Below, one piece after another: positions 1 to 10,587 of a DNA stretch of 64,000 bases; positions within the stretch are counted from its first letter, which is position 1; every line of letters starts with the position of its first letter. Both the position numbers and the translations under genes were made by a program. The notes below the pieces were generated by a model. It was not told where the DNA came from. It was given only the letters and a program-made list of their open reading frames with translations, and searched no databases. Source of the DNA: Saprospiraceae bacterium (GTDB lineage: Bacteria; Bacteroidota; Bacteroidia; Chitinophagales; Saprospiraceae); the NCBI GenBank assembly GCA_016711125.1, contig JADJTQ010000007.1, forward strand, positions 248,001-312,000, read 5' to 3'.

Positions 1-2051
1 AGATTCGTAGCTAAAATTACAGATCCGAATGATTCGACTTGTATGGTCCGAATCCCACTATATGTGAAGTTTGGTTTAGACGATGGTGGTTTTGAGGATG
101 GAGATACTCTCATTGTCTGTGATAGCAGTTCCTTGTTCCTGAATGAGGGGCAAATCCCAATTTGGTGTACAGCTGGACTCCGACCACCTGGCTAGATGAT
201 CCAACTCATCCAAATCCTATTGCATCGCCGCTGGAGAGCATAGCATATACCGCAACTATCAGTGATTCAGCTGGAGTTTGTACGATTATGAAAACTATTT
301 TCATTCAGATTGTTGACTCCGATGTATTATTAAACTTTGATGAATCGAAAGAGTGTGATTCTTATGAAGTCATGTTTATCAATCAGAGTCGTGGTGCCAC
401 CAGCTTCATTTGGACATTTGGTGACCCAACCAATCCGGGATTTTCGTCGGCAGAAGAAAATCCAACCTATACTTATCCTGGTGGGGGTACTTATGATGTG
501 CAGTTGAAGTCAAATGATGATCCAAATTGTACAGCATATCGGGCAAAAAGAATAACATTAACCGGTGAAGATTTTGTAGATTTTATTGACACTATACAGA
601 CTTGTGATCCGAGATCGATTCCATTAAATCCGGATCGAAATCCGAACTACATCTATGCTTGGAAAGCGGATCCGGCGATCAGCGATACGACGGCAGCCAA
701 TCCAATAGTCAGCCTAACCGAAGATCGAACTTTTATGGTTACGGTTACGGATCCCTTGAATGATTCTTGTACCATCATGGGTACCGTGGTAGTTCTGGCC
801 GATGATCGCTTAGTGAGAAATTTGCCGGATTCAATCATTGTTTGTATAGCTGGCCCTGTACAGCTTAATCCGCAGGGTAATCCAGATTTTATTTACCTCT
901 GGGAACCAGCAAGTTTACTTGACGATCCCACATCATTTAATCCAACTGCTACAATCACCGAAACCACAGTGTTTTCGGTGTATATTGAAGATCCACAGGA
1001 CGAAACCTGCTCGGTTGATACGGAGGTCAAAGTCGTCTTGGCAGATTATATAAAACTAATCACTTCTGATAGTGTTACCATGGCTTGTCCGGGAGATACG
1101 GCAATGATCACGGCTAAAGTTGATTTGCTGGATTCATGGACCTGGTTTGATCCGGCAGGTAATGTGATCAGTGTAACTGACACAACGATTACGGTTGTTC
1201 TCACAACTGGTGGATTTTATCGTATCGAAGGTAAAATAGGTTTATGTGATTATGTAGACAGCATCTTTATGGGAGTGAGGACGCTGCAGTTTGACATCAA
1301 TAAAGATTTGCCGGTCTGTGCAAATGAACCAGTAGATATCACCGTAACTAACAATACAGATTTCAAAATTGATTCGATTATCTGGACTCCAATGGATGAT
1401 ATTGTCCTTGGCCAGGGAAGCGAGAAAGTGACAGTAAGACCAACTGTTACATCAACTTATACTGCTACCGTATACTTCGAAGATGGCTGCATTGTGACTG
1501 ACAGTGTCACAGTTCAGGTAAGTGATATGGATCGATTTGTGGTAACAGCCGATCCGGATACGATCTTCTTTGGTGAATCATCAACATTAACGGCTACGTT
1601 GGAAGCCGGTGCCACTTATAGCTGGTCGCCTTCCGACGTCTTGCAAACTCCGAACAGTAATACAACGGTCGCGATACCAGATGTGACTACGACCTTCACC
1701 GTGACCATCACAGATGCCAGTGGTTGTACCATTACTAAAACAGTAACTGTCGTCGTGATTGTGGTGCAGTGCGAACCACCATTTGTATTCATGCCAAATG
1801 CGTTCAGCCCTAATAGTGATAATGAAAATGACATTCTTTACGTGCGAGGTAAATACATCGAAGAGATGGACCTTTTCATTTATAATCGATGGGGAGAGAA
1901 AGTTTTCGAGTCTCATGATCCGGCTCAGGGGTGGGATGGCAGATTTAGAGATAAACTGTTAGCTCCGGATGTTTATGGTTACTATTTACGAATTCTTTGT
2001 ATAGGTGGAGATTCACACACGGAGAAAGGTAATGTGACGATCCTGCACTAG
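1..2051 (+). CDS. Repetitive cell-surface protein with CHU_C gliding/T9SS C-terminal domain (5' partial)
   Basis: The gene enters from outside the window. It consists of tandem Ig/PKD-like modules: each has a pattern such as LNPxxNPxxxYxWxP, then T-rich strands, then VTDPxxDSC, and a PKD-like segment reads FIWTFGDP. The last ~90 residues are a CHU_C domain (FMPNAFSPNSDNEND, then YNRWGEKVFES and GWDG), which marks type IX secreted or gliding-associated surface proteins in Bacteroidota. Bases 1-150 read the same repeat pattern in frame 1, while the rest reads in frame 3. Adding one G to the G4 run at 147-150 joins them (LNEG then NPNLVYSWTP), so an in-frame TTG at 162 is not the real start. Likely an adhesin or other large surface protein; ligand unknown. 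Confidence 0.85.
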
Positions 2052-2109
2052 TAGACGAACACTAATTATTATTGTTAATTTTAATATCTTTTTGTGATCT
2101 TCTGCGTTT

Positions 2110-2138
2110 GCCAAGCATCGGCTATGCCTATGTTTGGC
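2110..2138. terminator. Imperfect hairpin between convergent genes
   Basis: Two 13-nt arms, GCCAAGCATCGGC and GCCTATGTTTGGC, can pair with one G-T wobble and one mismatch around a TAT loop. The hairpin sits between the stop codons of the convergent surface-protein and HAD genes, where a bidirectional terminator would be expected. No clear T-tract follows on either strand, so the terminator role is inference. Confidence 0.3.
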
Positions 2139-2243
2139 GCCTTGAATCTCATCAAAAATCTTACTTAAAATTACTCAACAGAACTAGTGTGTCCATCTAC
2201 TAGGCGCCGAAAAGTAGATCCTCATTGTTTTCTTGAGATTGTG

Positions 2244-2889
2244 CTAACTGATCCCATCCAGAATTTCGGGTAATTGCTCCATAGCCGTAAACTCAATAAC
2301 ACCTTTAATATTGACCTTGTACGGATGCGATGGCGGGACGTAAGCCAATACGATCATACCAGCATTAATGCCCGCTTGCATGCCGGCAAGACTATCTTCG
2401 ATGACGATGCTATTAGTTTTGGAATATCCTAGAGTCGCTGCCGCATGGAGGAAGAGGTCAGGCTGAGGTTTCCATTTTTGAATCACATATGCACTAAATA
2501 TCCGATTGCCAAAATGGTGGTCAAGCGCGGTAGTCTTAAGATTGGCTTGGATCACATCAATTGGACCATTGCTGGCCACACATTTAGGATGAGGCAGTTG
2601 ATCAAGGACCTCATGCACGCCCTCAATGGGTTGCAACCTGTTTTTAAATTCAATGCGCTGTCTCTCGCTGTTGCATCACAAAGCCTTCAGGTAGTTTTAC
2701 CTGATAAGTGTCTTCGACGTATTGGATACAAATTGCCATTGAGGTGCCAGGAAAATGATCCCACGCTTCCTCTTTGGTGACCGGAATGCCCAATTCATTG
2801 ACCGCATGAAGAAAGATTTCATTGGCAATTCCTTCGCTATCTACCAAGGTGCCGTCACAGTCGAATATCAGTAGGTTATTGGTTTTCAT
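2244..2889 (-). CDS. HAD-superfamily hydrolase, beta-phosphoglucomutase/YieH-like phosphatase
   Basis: HAD hydrolase of about 215 residues with all four motifs: DCDGTLVDSEG near the N terminus (nucleophile Asp and DxD), VASNGP (motif II), the Lys of KPQPDLF (motif III) and IVIEDSLAG (motif IV). The helical cap follows motif I, as in subclass I sugar-phosphate phosphatases and phosphomutases. Two frames must be joined near 2665-2670 (MQQ in one frame, then ERQRIEFKNRLQPIEG in the other), probably a one-base error. The start ATG overlaps the ybbR stop as ATGA, so it is the last gene of a yajC-ybbR-HAD operon, in the place where coaE often lies in related genomes. Substrate cannot be told. Confidence 0.85.
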
Positions 2890-3840
2890 TTTAATTCGGA
2901 TGTGTAAGATCGGTAAAAGTCTACCGTCATTGGTGTGTGTGAGATATAAGTTACCTGATCGGGCAATCTGCTGACGATCACCTCTTGTACATTTTGCCCC
3001 TTGATCGGACTTTTCAAAGTGACTTCAAAGTCAGACGCAGAGACCTGATCGTATGCGCTGAGACCCAGATTGATCTTGACAAGCACCTCATTGGGAAAAA
3101 TTCGTACAAGGCCGGATAAAGAATCAGGCAAAGTTACCATCACATAAATTTCTCTTTCGGTTACCTGATCCACGAGGATATGAAGTGTTGATTGAGTAAT
3201 ATCTGAAGTTAGTGCTGGAGATGAGCTGGTTAGAGCAACGATTTCTATAATATCATGATCGATTTCTTCCTGGTTCAATAAGACTGTGGGCCAATTAGCA
3301 ATTTTTTTCAAGTTGGTCTTGAGCCCCATAGATCGTTACCGAGTCAGGTTCAAACCAAAAGGGCGACTTCAATTGATATTGAGCTTTCATAGATAAATTT
3401 CCATTTAAGCGGATAGGTACTTTCTTAGATTGTCGCTCTACTAATTTTAGTGATATCTGCTCAGGAGCTGCATTGATAATCGTCATTCCATCGCCAATCG
3501 ACTGATTTATGTTTTCACTAATGAGCAGTCTTGTTGAGATCTGACGATCGAAAATCCCGGACTCCTCCAAATGAATCGTATCGTCGGTATCGCTCAACGC
3601 GAGGCTCAACAGTGACCATCCCCGAGCTCTTATTTCAGCGTCGATCGTGGTGGTTGGGTTGCTTTCGAAGGCCAGGTTACTCTGTAGATGATATTGCAGA
3701 ACAAATCTAATTTGATGGTTGTACTCTTTGCTCATCTTAGTGAGAAACCAACCTATAGTAGCCATTATTAGACAGACACTGATGCTTAATCTATTGGGGG
3801 TGAAGAAGGTACTTAAGACTTGTTTAAAGCTGTCAAGCAT
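2886..3840 (-). CDS. YbbR/CdaR-like domain protein
   Basis: One N-terminal transmembrane segment (about residues 18-35, ISVCLIMATIGWFL) precedes repeated YbbR-like beta domains (PEQISLKLVERQSKKVPIRL and LPDSLSGLVRIFPNEVLVKI). YbbR proteins are membrane-anchored; some family members (CdaR) regulate diadenylate cyclases. No cyclase lies nearby, so the role here is open. The frame changes in the T7 run at 3302-3308: removing one base gives QLEKIANWPTVLLNQ. It overlaps yajC by 8 nt and the HAD gene by 4 nt, so the three are co-transcribed. Confidence 0.82.
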
Positions 3841-4132
3841 TCACTTTAGTAGATTCCGTCATTTCTTTGGAAATCGAACCTTTTGTAACCCGTACAAAGG
3901 TCTTCTGATCAATTTGTAAGGTCACTATATCATCTTCAATCTTATTGATTTTTCCGATGATACCACTGGCGGTGACTACATCATCTCCCTTATTGATGTT
4001 TGTAAGAAATTTAGTTTGATCTTTGGCTTTCTTTTGTTGAGGCCGTATGAAGAAAAAGTAAAATACGACAAAGATGCCAATGAGAGGAAGGAATTGGAGG
4101 ATAGGATTGGCCTGTGCTTGTAAGTAGATCAT
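3833..4132 (-). CDS. yajC: Sec translocase accessory subunit YajC
   Basis: A 99-residue protein with one N-terminal membrane helix (LPLIGIFVVFYFFFIRPQQK) followed by a small cytosolic domain with the typical KGDDVVTASGIIGKI segment. YajC associates with SecDF and assists protein export. Length and motif order match the family. It is the first gene of the minus-strand yajC-ybbR-HAD operon and is divergent from aroK across 177 nt of AT-rich DNA that should hold both promoters. Confidence 0.93.
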   Translation of the reverse strand: MIYLQAQANPILQFLPLIGIFVVFYFFFIRPQQKKAKDQTKFLTNINKGDDVVTASGIIGKINKIEDDIVTLQIDQKTFVRVTKGSISKEMTESTKVNA

Positions 4133-4309
4133 GGTTTAAAAAAATTCTGGATGCAAAGCTACACATATTTTAAGTAGTTCAGAAAGCCTAAACTGCACTT
4201 GTTGAATATTTCATATCGATGATCATATTCATTTTTTTGACCATTTTTGAAACGAACCGGGTATGTAAACACTTTTAATTAATTTGGTTGCCTAACCTGA
4301 TCTTTTTAT

Positions 4310-4837
4310 ATGCGCATTTTTATTTTGGGTTTCATGGGTGTTGGTAAAAGTACGCTTGGCCGACTGGTTGCAGAGCAGCTTTCTCTTAGATTTCTTGATT
4401 TTGATATGCTTTTGGAAGAACATCAAGGAATGTCGATTTCGGATATTTTTACCCGATATGGCGAAGTCTATTTTCGCAAGTTAGAGCATGACCTTTTGAG
4501 AGAAGTGGTCCAGACGAATGACCATTTTATACTGAGTACTGGCGGAGGACTCCCATGTTTTCATCACAATTTGGAGTTTATGAATGATCATGGGCAAACG
4601 ATTTATCTAAAATCAGATGCTGAAGCCATTGCCAACAGATTAGGTCATTCGACCGGCTCCCGGCCTTTGATAGCAGGCAAATCCGTCAGTGAACTGCGCC
4701 AATATGTGGAGGAAACCCTATCAAGACGCAATCATTATTACGCACAGGCTAGCATTGTCATTGACGTTGATTTGGAGGCAAACAAAGAAGCAAATGTCAA
4801 TCTCATCGTAAATACGATCAGGCAGGTAATTGATTGA
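4310..4837 (+). CDS. aroK: Shikimate kinase
   Basis: Phosphorylates shikimate at O3 with ATP in the chorismate pathway. The 175-residue protein has the P-loop GFMGVGKST at residues 7-15, the shikimate-binding LDFD region at about 30-33, FRKLEHDLL, the STGGGLPC motif and the lid Arg in GSRPLI. It is intact and of normal length. A near-consensus TAnnTTTG-like box lies upstream around 4278-4286 but is not exact. It stands alone; its 3' end is convergent with the subtilase gene 25 nt away. Confidence 0.95.
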   Translation: MRIFILGFMGVGKSTLGRLVAEQLSLRFLDFDMLLEEHQGMSISDIFTRYGEVYFRKLEHDLLREVVQTNDHFILSTGGGLPCFHHNLEFMNDHGQTIYLKSDAEAIANRLGHSTGSRPLIAGKSVSELRQYVEETLSRRNHYYAQASIVIDVDLEANKEANVNLIVNTIRQVID

Positions 4838-4862
4838 ACTCAAAAGGTTACCGGTAAAAATG

Positions 4863-6380
4863 TTAATCCATCAGAGCTCGTACAGCTGCGGTCGGATTGA
4901 TGATTTTACCCGTAGCATTGCCATCCTTCGATTCTGTCCCGGTACGGTACAGTATTTCATATACCTGATCGGTATTCAGGGCTGGCTCGAAGCTTCTAAT
5001 TATAGCCACAACACTGGAAACGTGAGGACAAGCCATTGAGGTACCACGAAAGGATTGGTACCCATTATTGGGAATTGTGGAATAAATTTGATCACCGGGA
5101 GCAGCTAGTCCATATTTGATATCCTGAACCGAATTCGAAAATGGAGCTCGCTCAAAATTACTATTGATAGCACTAACTGCTATCACACCGGCAACCTTTG
5201 CTGGAGCATAATGCCGTGCATTAGCATTTGAATTGCCTGCTGCAACCACCACAATCGCACCCTTGTCGTTGCAATATTTAACCGCATTTTCATAAGCTAT
5301 CTCTTTCTCGCTATTGCTCCTACCACCTAGAGACATCGAAATTACATCAGCTCCAAGATCGGCGGCTTCAATCATACCATTTATAATATTGGCCTGTGTG
5401 CCCATACCCCGGTCTGACAAAACCTTGATACTGGTCACTCTGATAAATTCGTGTGCAGGATCAAACGAAGCAATACCTTTAAAGTTATTACTGACTGCCG
5501 CTGCAATACCGGCTACATGAGTGCCATGGCCCTGGATATCAATATCATATTCTGTTTTGGTGCTCAAATAGGCATCTTTCAAATCTTCATGCTTGCCATC
5601 TACTCCCGTATCAAGAATAGCAATAAGCGCAGGCCTAACGGGCTTCACTGTTTTCAGCGATAATGTTTTATAAAGTTCTCCGATGTCGAGCGCTTCAAAT
5701 CCCCATTGTTTGTCAACATCTGGGTCATTCACCAATTTTGCCGAATTGCTAGTTGACGGTCCTTGAGTTTCACTTTCAAAGGGTGTAAGAGTGATAATCT
5801 CATTGGGTTCTGCCCAATCCGTCAACCCTAACTTACTTATTTCGGAAATGAATCTCTTCACCTCGCGCACGGTGGCTCTTCCGGGGAGATCAATCATGTA
5901 ATACTCGTCGAGATCTGTAATAGTGCTATCAATCGGTTTGAAAGCTCTGAAGATTTGCCCTCCCTGTTCTTCGGCATATGATGCGAGTGATTGAGCATCA
6001 ATATCTGCCAAGTCAGCTAAAATTTCAGATTCAGCATACGCTGGTGTCTGCGGTTCAAGCGACGCGCGTAAAGTTTCCAGGTAACCAAAATGCAAGAATA
6101 AACCTGCTCCCAAAAGTAGCAGTAGTCCGGAGCTCAGATTGCTTCGCGCCCATTGCATAGCCAGCGCCGCGATGCCTAAAACCAGAAGATCACGGACAAT
6201 GATACCAGCTTTATGGATTATATCTGCCGGCACAGCTATAATTGCCAAGATCCAGAGTAGACTTCCTATGAAAAAAAGTGAACGAAAGATCAATCCGATC
6301 GAAAAGTTTCTGGCCAGGCTCCATGACAGAAGTCCAATCAAAGTTCCCGTAAACGCCCAAGGATAGATAGCTATCAGCAT
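4863..6380 (-). CDS. Membrane-anchored S8 (subtilisin-like) serine protease
   Basis: A 505-residue protein. The N-terminal ~100 residues are strongly hydrophobic and hold about three to four predicted membrane helices (around 1-20, 30-50, 60-78, 84-100). A propeptide-like region (about 118-200) and a complete S8 peptidase domain follow. Catalytic residues are visible: Asp257 (AILDTGVDG), His285 (GHGTHVAGI), oxyanion Asn383 (AAGNS) and Ser448 (GTSMACPHVSS). Most subtilases have only a cleavable signal peptide, so a polytopic N-terminal domain is unusual and should tether the protease to the inner membrane. It has no operon partner and is divergent from trxB. Substrate unknown. Confidence 0.9.
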   Translation of the reverse strand: MLIAIYPWAFTGTLIGLLSWSLARNFSIGLIFRSLFFIGSLLWILAIIAVPADIIHKAGIIVRDLLVLGIAALAMQWARSNLSSGLLLLLGAGLFLHFGYLETLRASLEPQTPAYAESEILADLADIDAQSLASYAEEQGGQIFRAFKPIDSTITDLDEYYMIDLPGRATVREVKRFISEISKLGLTDWAEPNEIITLTPFESETQGPSTSNSAKLVNDPDVDKQWGFEALDIGELYKTLSLKTVKPVRPALIAILDTGVDGKHEDLKDAYLSTKTEYDIDIQGHGTHVAGIAAAVSNNFKGIASFDPAHEFIRVTSIKVLSDRGMGTQANIINGMIEAADLGADVISMSLGGRSNSEKEIAYENAVKYCNDKGAIVVVAAGNSNANARHYAPAKVAGVIAVSAINSNFERAPFSNSVQDIKYGLAAPGDQIYSTIPNNGYQSFRGTSMACPHVSSVVAIIRSFEPALNTDQVYEILYRTGTESKDGNATGKIINPTAAVRALMD

Positions 6381-6492
6381 TTGGCTAAAATTCAGAAATA
6401 TTTAGAGTCTATAAAGGTTAAAACAGACAAACAATCGGAATAATTCGATAAGGTGACCTCAATCACTGATCTTTCTCTCCGATCTGATGTTA

Positions 6493-6529
6493 TTTGTTGG
6501 ACCTTCAGATTGATTAATTTTTATTTTTG
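6493..6529 (+). promoter_or_regulatory. Candidate Bacteroidota promoter of trxB-fba
   Basis: An exact TAnnTTTG box, TATTTTTG, lies at 6522-6529, 18 nt before the trxB ATG. A GTTG/TTTG element lies at 6493-6499, a little further upstream than the usual ~20 nt spacing. Confidence 0.5.
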
Positions 6530-6547
6530 CACCTTGCATTTTGAACT

Positions 6548-7489
6548 ATGACAAATAACGAAAAAGCTTTATGTCTCATTATTGGCTCTGGTCCAGCGGG
6601 CTATACAGCGGCGATATATGCAGCCAGAGCTGGATTAAAGCCCATTTTGTATACCGGTCAGGAACCGGGAGGCCAATTGATGATCACCACTGATGTCGAA
6701 AACTATCCCGGTTATCCAGACGGTGTGCTCGGACCAGAGATGATGGAGCAATTTAGAAAACAGGCTGAGCGATTTGGCACTGACATTCGGATGGAGTTGA
6801 TCTCAAAAGTAGACTTTAGCGGCCCGGTGCATAAGGTATGGACAGAGTCGGGTACCGAAATTCAAGCTCACACTATTGTTATCGCTACGGGAGCAAGCGC
6901 AAAGTGGTTGGGGATCGAATCAGAGAAGAGGTTGACTAATCAAGGGGTTTCTGCTTGTGCGGTATGTGACGGTTTTTTCTTTAGAGGTCAAGAAGTTGCC
7001 GTCGTTGGAGGTGGTGATACGGCAGCTGAAGAGGCAACTTACCTATCCAAACTTTGCCCGAAAGTGCACCTTATTGTACGACGGGATGAAATGAGAGCTT
7101 CAAAGATTATGCAGGAACGGGTGATGAAAAGTGCAAATATTGAGGTTCATTGGAATACGGAAACAGAGGAAATTCTTGGTAAAGATAGTGTGGAAGGGGT
7201 GAGAATCCGGAACAATAAGACCGGGGCCCTGAGTACCATTCCAATCAAAGGATTTTTTGTAGCGATTGGTCATAAACCGAATACTGATCTGTTTAACGGT
7301 TGGTTAGACATGGATGAAACAGGTTATCTGATTACAAAATCAGGTACTGCTCTCACTAATGTCGGAGGCGTTTTTGCCAGTGGCGATGCTCAGGATAAGG
7401 TTTATCGTCAGGCTGTGACGGCCGCTGGAACAGGCTGTATGGCTGCTCTCGACGCTGAACGCTACCTGACGGAGAAGGGAATCATATAA
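6548..7489 (+). CDS. trxB: Thioredoxin-disulfide reductase
   Basis: FAD/NADPH flavoprotein that reduces thioredoxin. The 313 residues contain the FAD Rossmann motif GSGPAGYTAA (13-22), the GGQLM segment, the redox pair Cys137/Cys140 in ACAVCDGFF, the NADPH-binding VVGGGDTAAEEA and the C-terminal FAD motif GVFASGDAQD. It is intact and of usual length. fba follows 28 nt downstream on the same strand, so the two are probably co-transcribed. Confidence 0.96.
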   Translation: MTNNEKALCLIIGSGPAGYTAAIYAARAGLKPILYTGQEPGGQLMITTDVENYPGYPDGVLGPEMMEQFRKQAERFGTDIRMELISKVDFSGPVHKVWTESGTEIQAHTIVIATGASAKWLGIESEKRLTNQGVSACAVCDGFFFRGQEVAVVGGGDTAAEEATYLSKLCPKVHLIVRRDEMRASKIMQERVMKSANIEVHWNTETEEILGKDSVEGVRIRNNKTGALSTIPIKGFFVAIGHKPNTDLFNGWLDMDETGYLITKSGTALTNVGGVFASGDAQDKVYRQAVTAAGTGCMAALDAERYLTEKGII

Positions 7490-7517
7490 TTAATAATATT
7501 AATCTATCAATTTAAAG

Positions 7518-8592
7518 ATGAGTACGAAAACTAAATTTCGACCCGTGTTTTACATGGTGACGAAGTGACGCAATTGCTTCATTATGCGAACAAAACGATT
7601 TTGCTTTACCGGCGGTGAATGTCATAGGTACTAATTCAGTCAATGCTGTATTGGAAACGGCCAAAGCAGTTAATTCCCCTGTGATAATTCAATTTTCGAA
7701 TGGTGGAGCTGTTTTTTTTGCAGGCAAGAGTCTCTCTAATGAAAAAGAAAATGCTGCCATTTTGGGTGGTATTTCCGGTGCCATGCATGTGCATACGATG
7801 GCAGCAGCGTATGGGGTTCCGGTGATTTTACATACAGATCATTGTGCCAAAAAGTTACTTCCATGGATTGATGGTTTGCTGGATGCAGGAGAAAAATTCT
7901 ATGAGTCAAGAGGTTATCCTCTATATAGTAGTCATATGCTCGACCTTTCGGAAGAGCCAATTGAAGAAAATATCGAGATAAGTAAAAAGTATCTGGCTCG
8001 GATGTCCAAAATCGGGATGACGCTCGAGATCGAATTGGGAGTAACTGGAGGTGAAGAGGATGGGGTAGACAATACCGGTGTAGATAGTAGCCGTCTGTAT
8101 ACGCAACCTGAAGAGGTATCTTACGCATTTGAAGAATTGAGCAAAGTCAGCGATCGGTTTACCATTGCAGCAGCCTTTGGCAATGTACATGGAGTCTATA
8201 AGCCAGGAAACGTTTCGCTTAAACCGGTTATCTTGAAAAATTCGCAGGATTATGTTCAGAAGAAATTCAACACCGAACCCAATCCGATCAACTTTGTGTT
8301 TCATGGAGGCTCCGGGTCATCCCAAGCTGAGATTCGCGAAGCAATTGGCTATGGTGCTATAAAGATGAATATCGATACCGATATGCAGTGGGCGTATTGG
8401 GCAGGAGTGAAAGATTATTACAAGGGCAAAGCGGATTACCTCCAGGCACAGATAGGAAATCCGGATGGTGATGATAAACCAAATAAGAAATACTACGATC
8501 CGAGAGTGTGGTTAAGAGCGGGCGAACAACAATTTGTAACCAGGTTGAAAGAAGCCTTTGATGATCTGAATTGTATCAGTCGCAATGCTTAA
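7518..8592 (+). CDS. fba: Class II fructose-bisphosphate aldolase
   Basis: Zinc-dependent glycolytic/gluconeogenic aldolase of the E. coli FbaA/yeast type, about 358 residues. Visible motifs are HTDHCAKK (metal His), the EIELGVTGGEEDGVDN loop, HGGSGSS (phosphate binding) and MNIDTDMQWAYW. The start is ATG 7518 (MSTKTKFRP). Two single-base errors break the N terminus: one around 7541-7547 after RP, and a missing A in the A4 run at 7592-7595. After correction it reads VLHGDEVTQLLHYANKNDF then ALPAVNVIGTNS. It lies 28 nt after trxB and is convergent with dnaG. Confidence 0.93.
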
Positions 8593-8601
8593 TCGTCTTC
8601 A

Positions 8602-10568
8602 TTAGAGGATTACAGTATTTAGTTTAGTGGCAATTTTGTTGCGCTGTTCGGCAAGCATGCTCTGAACGTGGAGGTGTTTTATCAGGGAGTCTTCATCGCC
8701 ATCGGCTTGAAATGATTTGATCTGCTTGAGGTTTTCTTCGCTCATCTTTTGGTATTTGCGGAGGAGAAACCGGTAGAGCGCTTGCATTGCGTCCTGTTGC
8801 TCGTTTTCGTCGGGCATCGGCTGGGTTTGAAGACGGATATCCCACATTTTTTGCCAATTTTCACTGTATTCATAGGGTGATGAACATAACTCTATGGCCA
8901 GTGCAGCTATCTTCTGGTCAGTATGCCGCACAAAATGATCTGTGTTAAGCTTCTTACCTTCGGCAATTGCTACGCCATATTCCGTGGCAATTTTCGCGTA
9001 TAGAGCATTATCAAAGAAGGGAAGTGCTTCTTGTATCTCAGAAAGTATAAATTGAGCAATACTTGTTTTTTTCGGGATCACCTTCGTCGAAAAGCCGGTC
9101 TCCATACAAGATTAAAATCCGGATAATATCCCGTTCTTGAAACTCATCACTTGAAGTCTTTTGCTCTGAGAGATCATCAGATACCGCCCTGAATCGCTCA
9201 CGTTCGAGCCGTTCTTGTTCGATATCATGATCAGTTCGACCTTCTTTTAGTTGGCTGATCCGCGCATCCCTAAGGGCTTTACTCATGACCTTATTCGTCT
9301 CAGCAACTAAGATCACTTCAGCTACCTTGAGTAGTTCAGCACACTGCCGGGTATATACCGATCGCTTGATGGTGTCTGGTATATGGGCCAGACTGACGAC
9401 TATATCCTTAATTAAAGCAGCTTTTTTTGACCGGGTCGTTACCAGCCTCTTTCAGAATGAGATTGGTCTTAAAGAGTATGAAGTCTTTGGCCTCCTGGTC
9501 TAAGTAATCCCTGAAGGAGGTAACTCCTACTTTCTTGATATAACTGTCCGGGTCTTCGCTTGCAGGTAGCAGAACCAGCTCCACATTCATGTCTTGTTCC
9601 AAAACCAGATCGATACCCCTCAGTGCAGCTTTGGTACCGGCGGCAGCTCCATCGTATAAAATCTTGATCTGCCGGGTGTATCGCTTGATTAGCTTGATTT
9701 GCTCAACCGTTAATGCAGTTCCGGATGATGCAACAACATTTTCGATGCCGGATTGATGTAATGACAGTACGTCGGTATATCCTTCCACCAACAGGCAATA
9801 GTCTTCCTTCCGAATGGCTTGCTTCGCCAGATGGAGACCATACAACACTTTACTTTTATGGTAAATATCCGACTCCTTTGAGTTGATATATTTAGGTGAT
9901 TTTTTGTCATTAATCAGATGTCTGCCGGCAAATGCGACAACTTTACCAGAAAGATTATGAATTGGAAACATGACCCGGTTAAAAAAAAAGTCACGATCAT
10001 GATCATTTGTTAAGCCCAGCTTACGGAGTAGATCAATATTATAGCCTGCCTGAATCGCTGTTTTGGTAAGTTCATCGCGGTTAGTGGAAGCAAAACCCAA
10101 CTCAAAACTATCCAATGTTTTGCGCAGGAGACCTCTTTCCTTGAAGTAGCTTAATCCGATGCTCTTTCCTAAGTCAGTTTCAAAAAGTTGTTTTCCATAG
10201 AAATCCCGGGCAAATGCATTGATAAGATACAGGCTGTCTCGCTCTTGCTTTTCAAATTCATATTCTTCCGGAAGTGCCGTTTCTTCGATGGGAATATTGT
10301 ACTTGTTGGCCAGATATCTCAGGGTTTCTGGATAGGAGAGACCCTCATGTTCCATCAGAAAGGTAACGGCATTGCCGCCTTTGCCGCACCCGAAACATTT
10401 GTAAATATTCCGGGCAGGCGACACCGTAAATGAAGGCGTCTTTTCATCGTGGAAAGGACAAAGTCCCTTCAGATTCACTCCTCTTTTGGTTAAATGGACA
10501 AATTCTTCTATGATATCCTCTACGTGGGCTGCCTGAAATATCGCATCGATGGTTTGTTGTGAAATCAT
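8602..10568 (-). CDS. dnaG: DNA primase DnaG
   Basis: Synthesises RNA primers at the replication fork. In order: a CHC2 zinc finger (CPFHDEKTPSF then CFGCGKGG), the RNA polymerase core, a TOPRIM motif (LLVEGYTDVLSLHQSG), and a C-terminal helicase-interacting region ending near 8602. About 655 residues after correction, a normal length. It is read in three frames because two T7 runs each carry one base too many: 9422-9428 (DPVKK then AALIKDIVVSLAHIPD) and 9066-9072 (EGDPEK then TSIAQFILSEIQEALP). Since dnaG is essential, these must be sequence errors or the organism could not replicate. yebC lies upstream on the same strand. Confidence 0.92.
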
Positions 10569-10587
10569 TATCGGTAAAATAGAAAAA

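Noticed and set aside
162..164. TTG at 162 as start of the surface protein
   Set aside because: Upstream sequence continues the same repeat in frame 1, so this is only the first in-frame start-like codon after a frame break.
7490..7507. AT-rich palindrome between trxB and fba as terminator
   Set aside because: Made only of A and T, too weak to terminate, and the genes appear co-transcribed.
9038..9316. Programmed frameshift in dnaG at the A7 runs
   Set aside because: The same kind of break occurs in many unrelated genes and also in G/C runs, so a sequence artefact is simpler.
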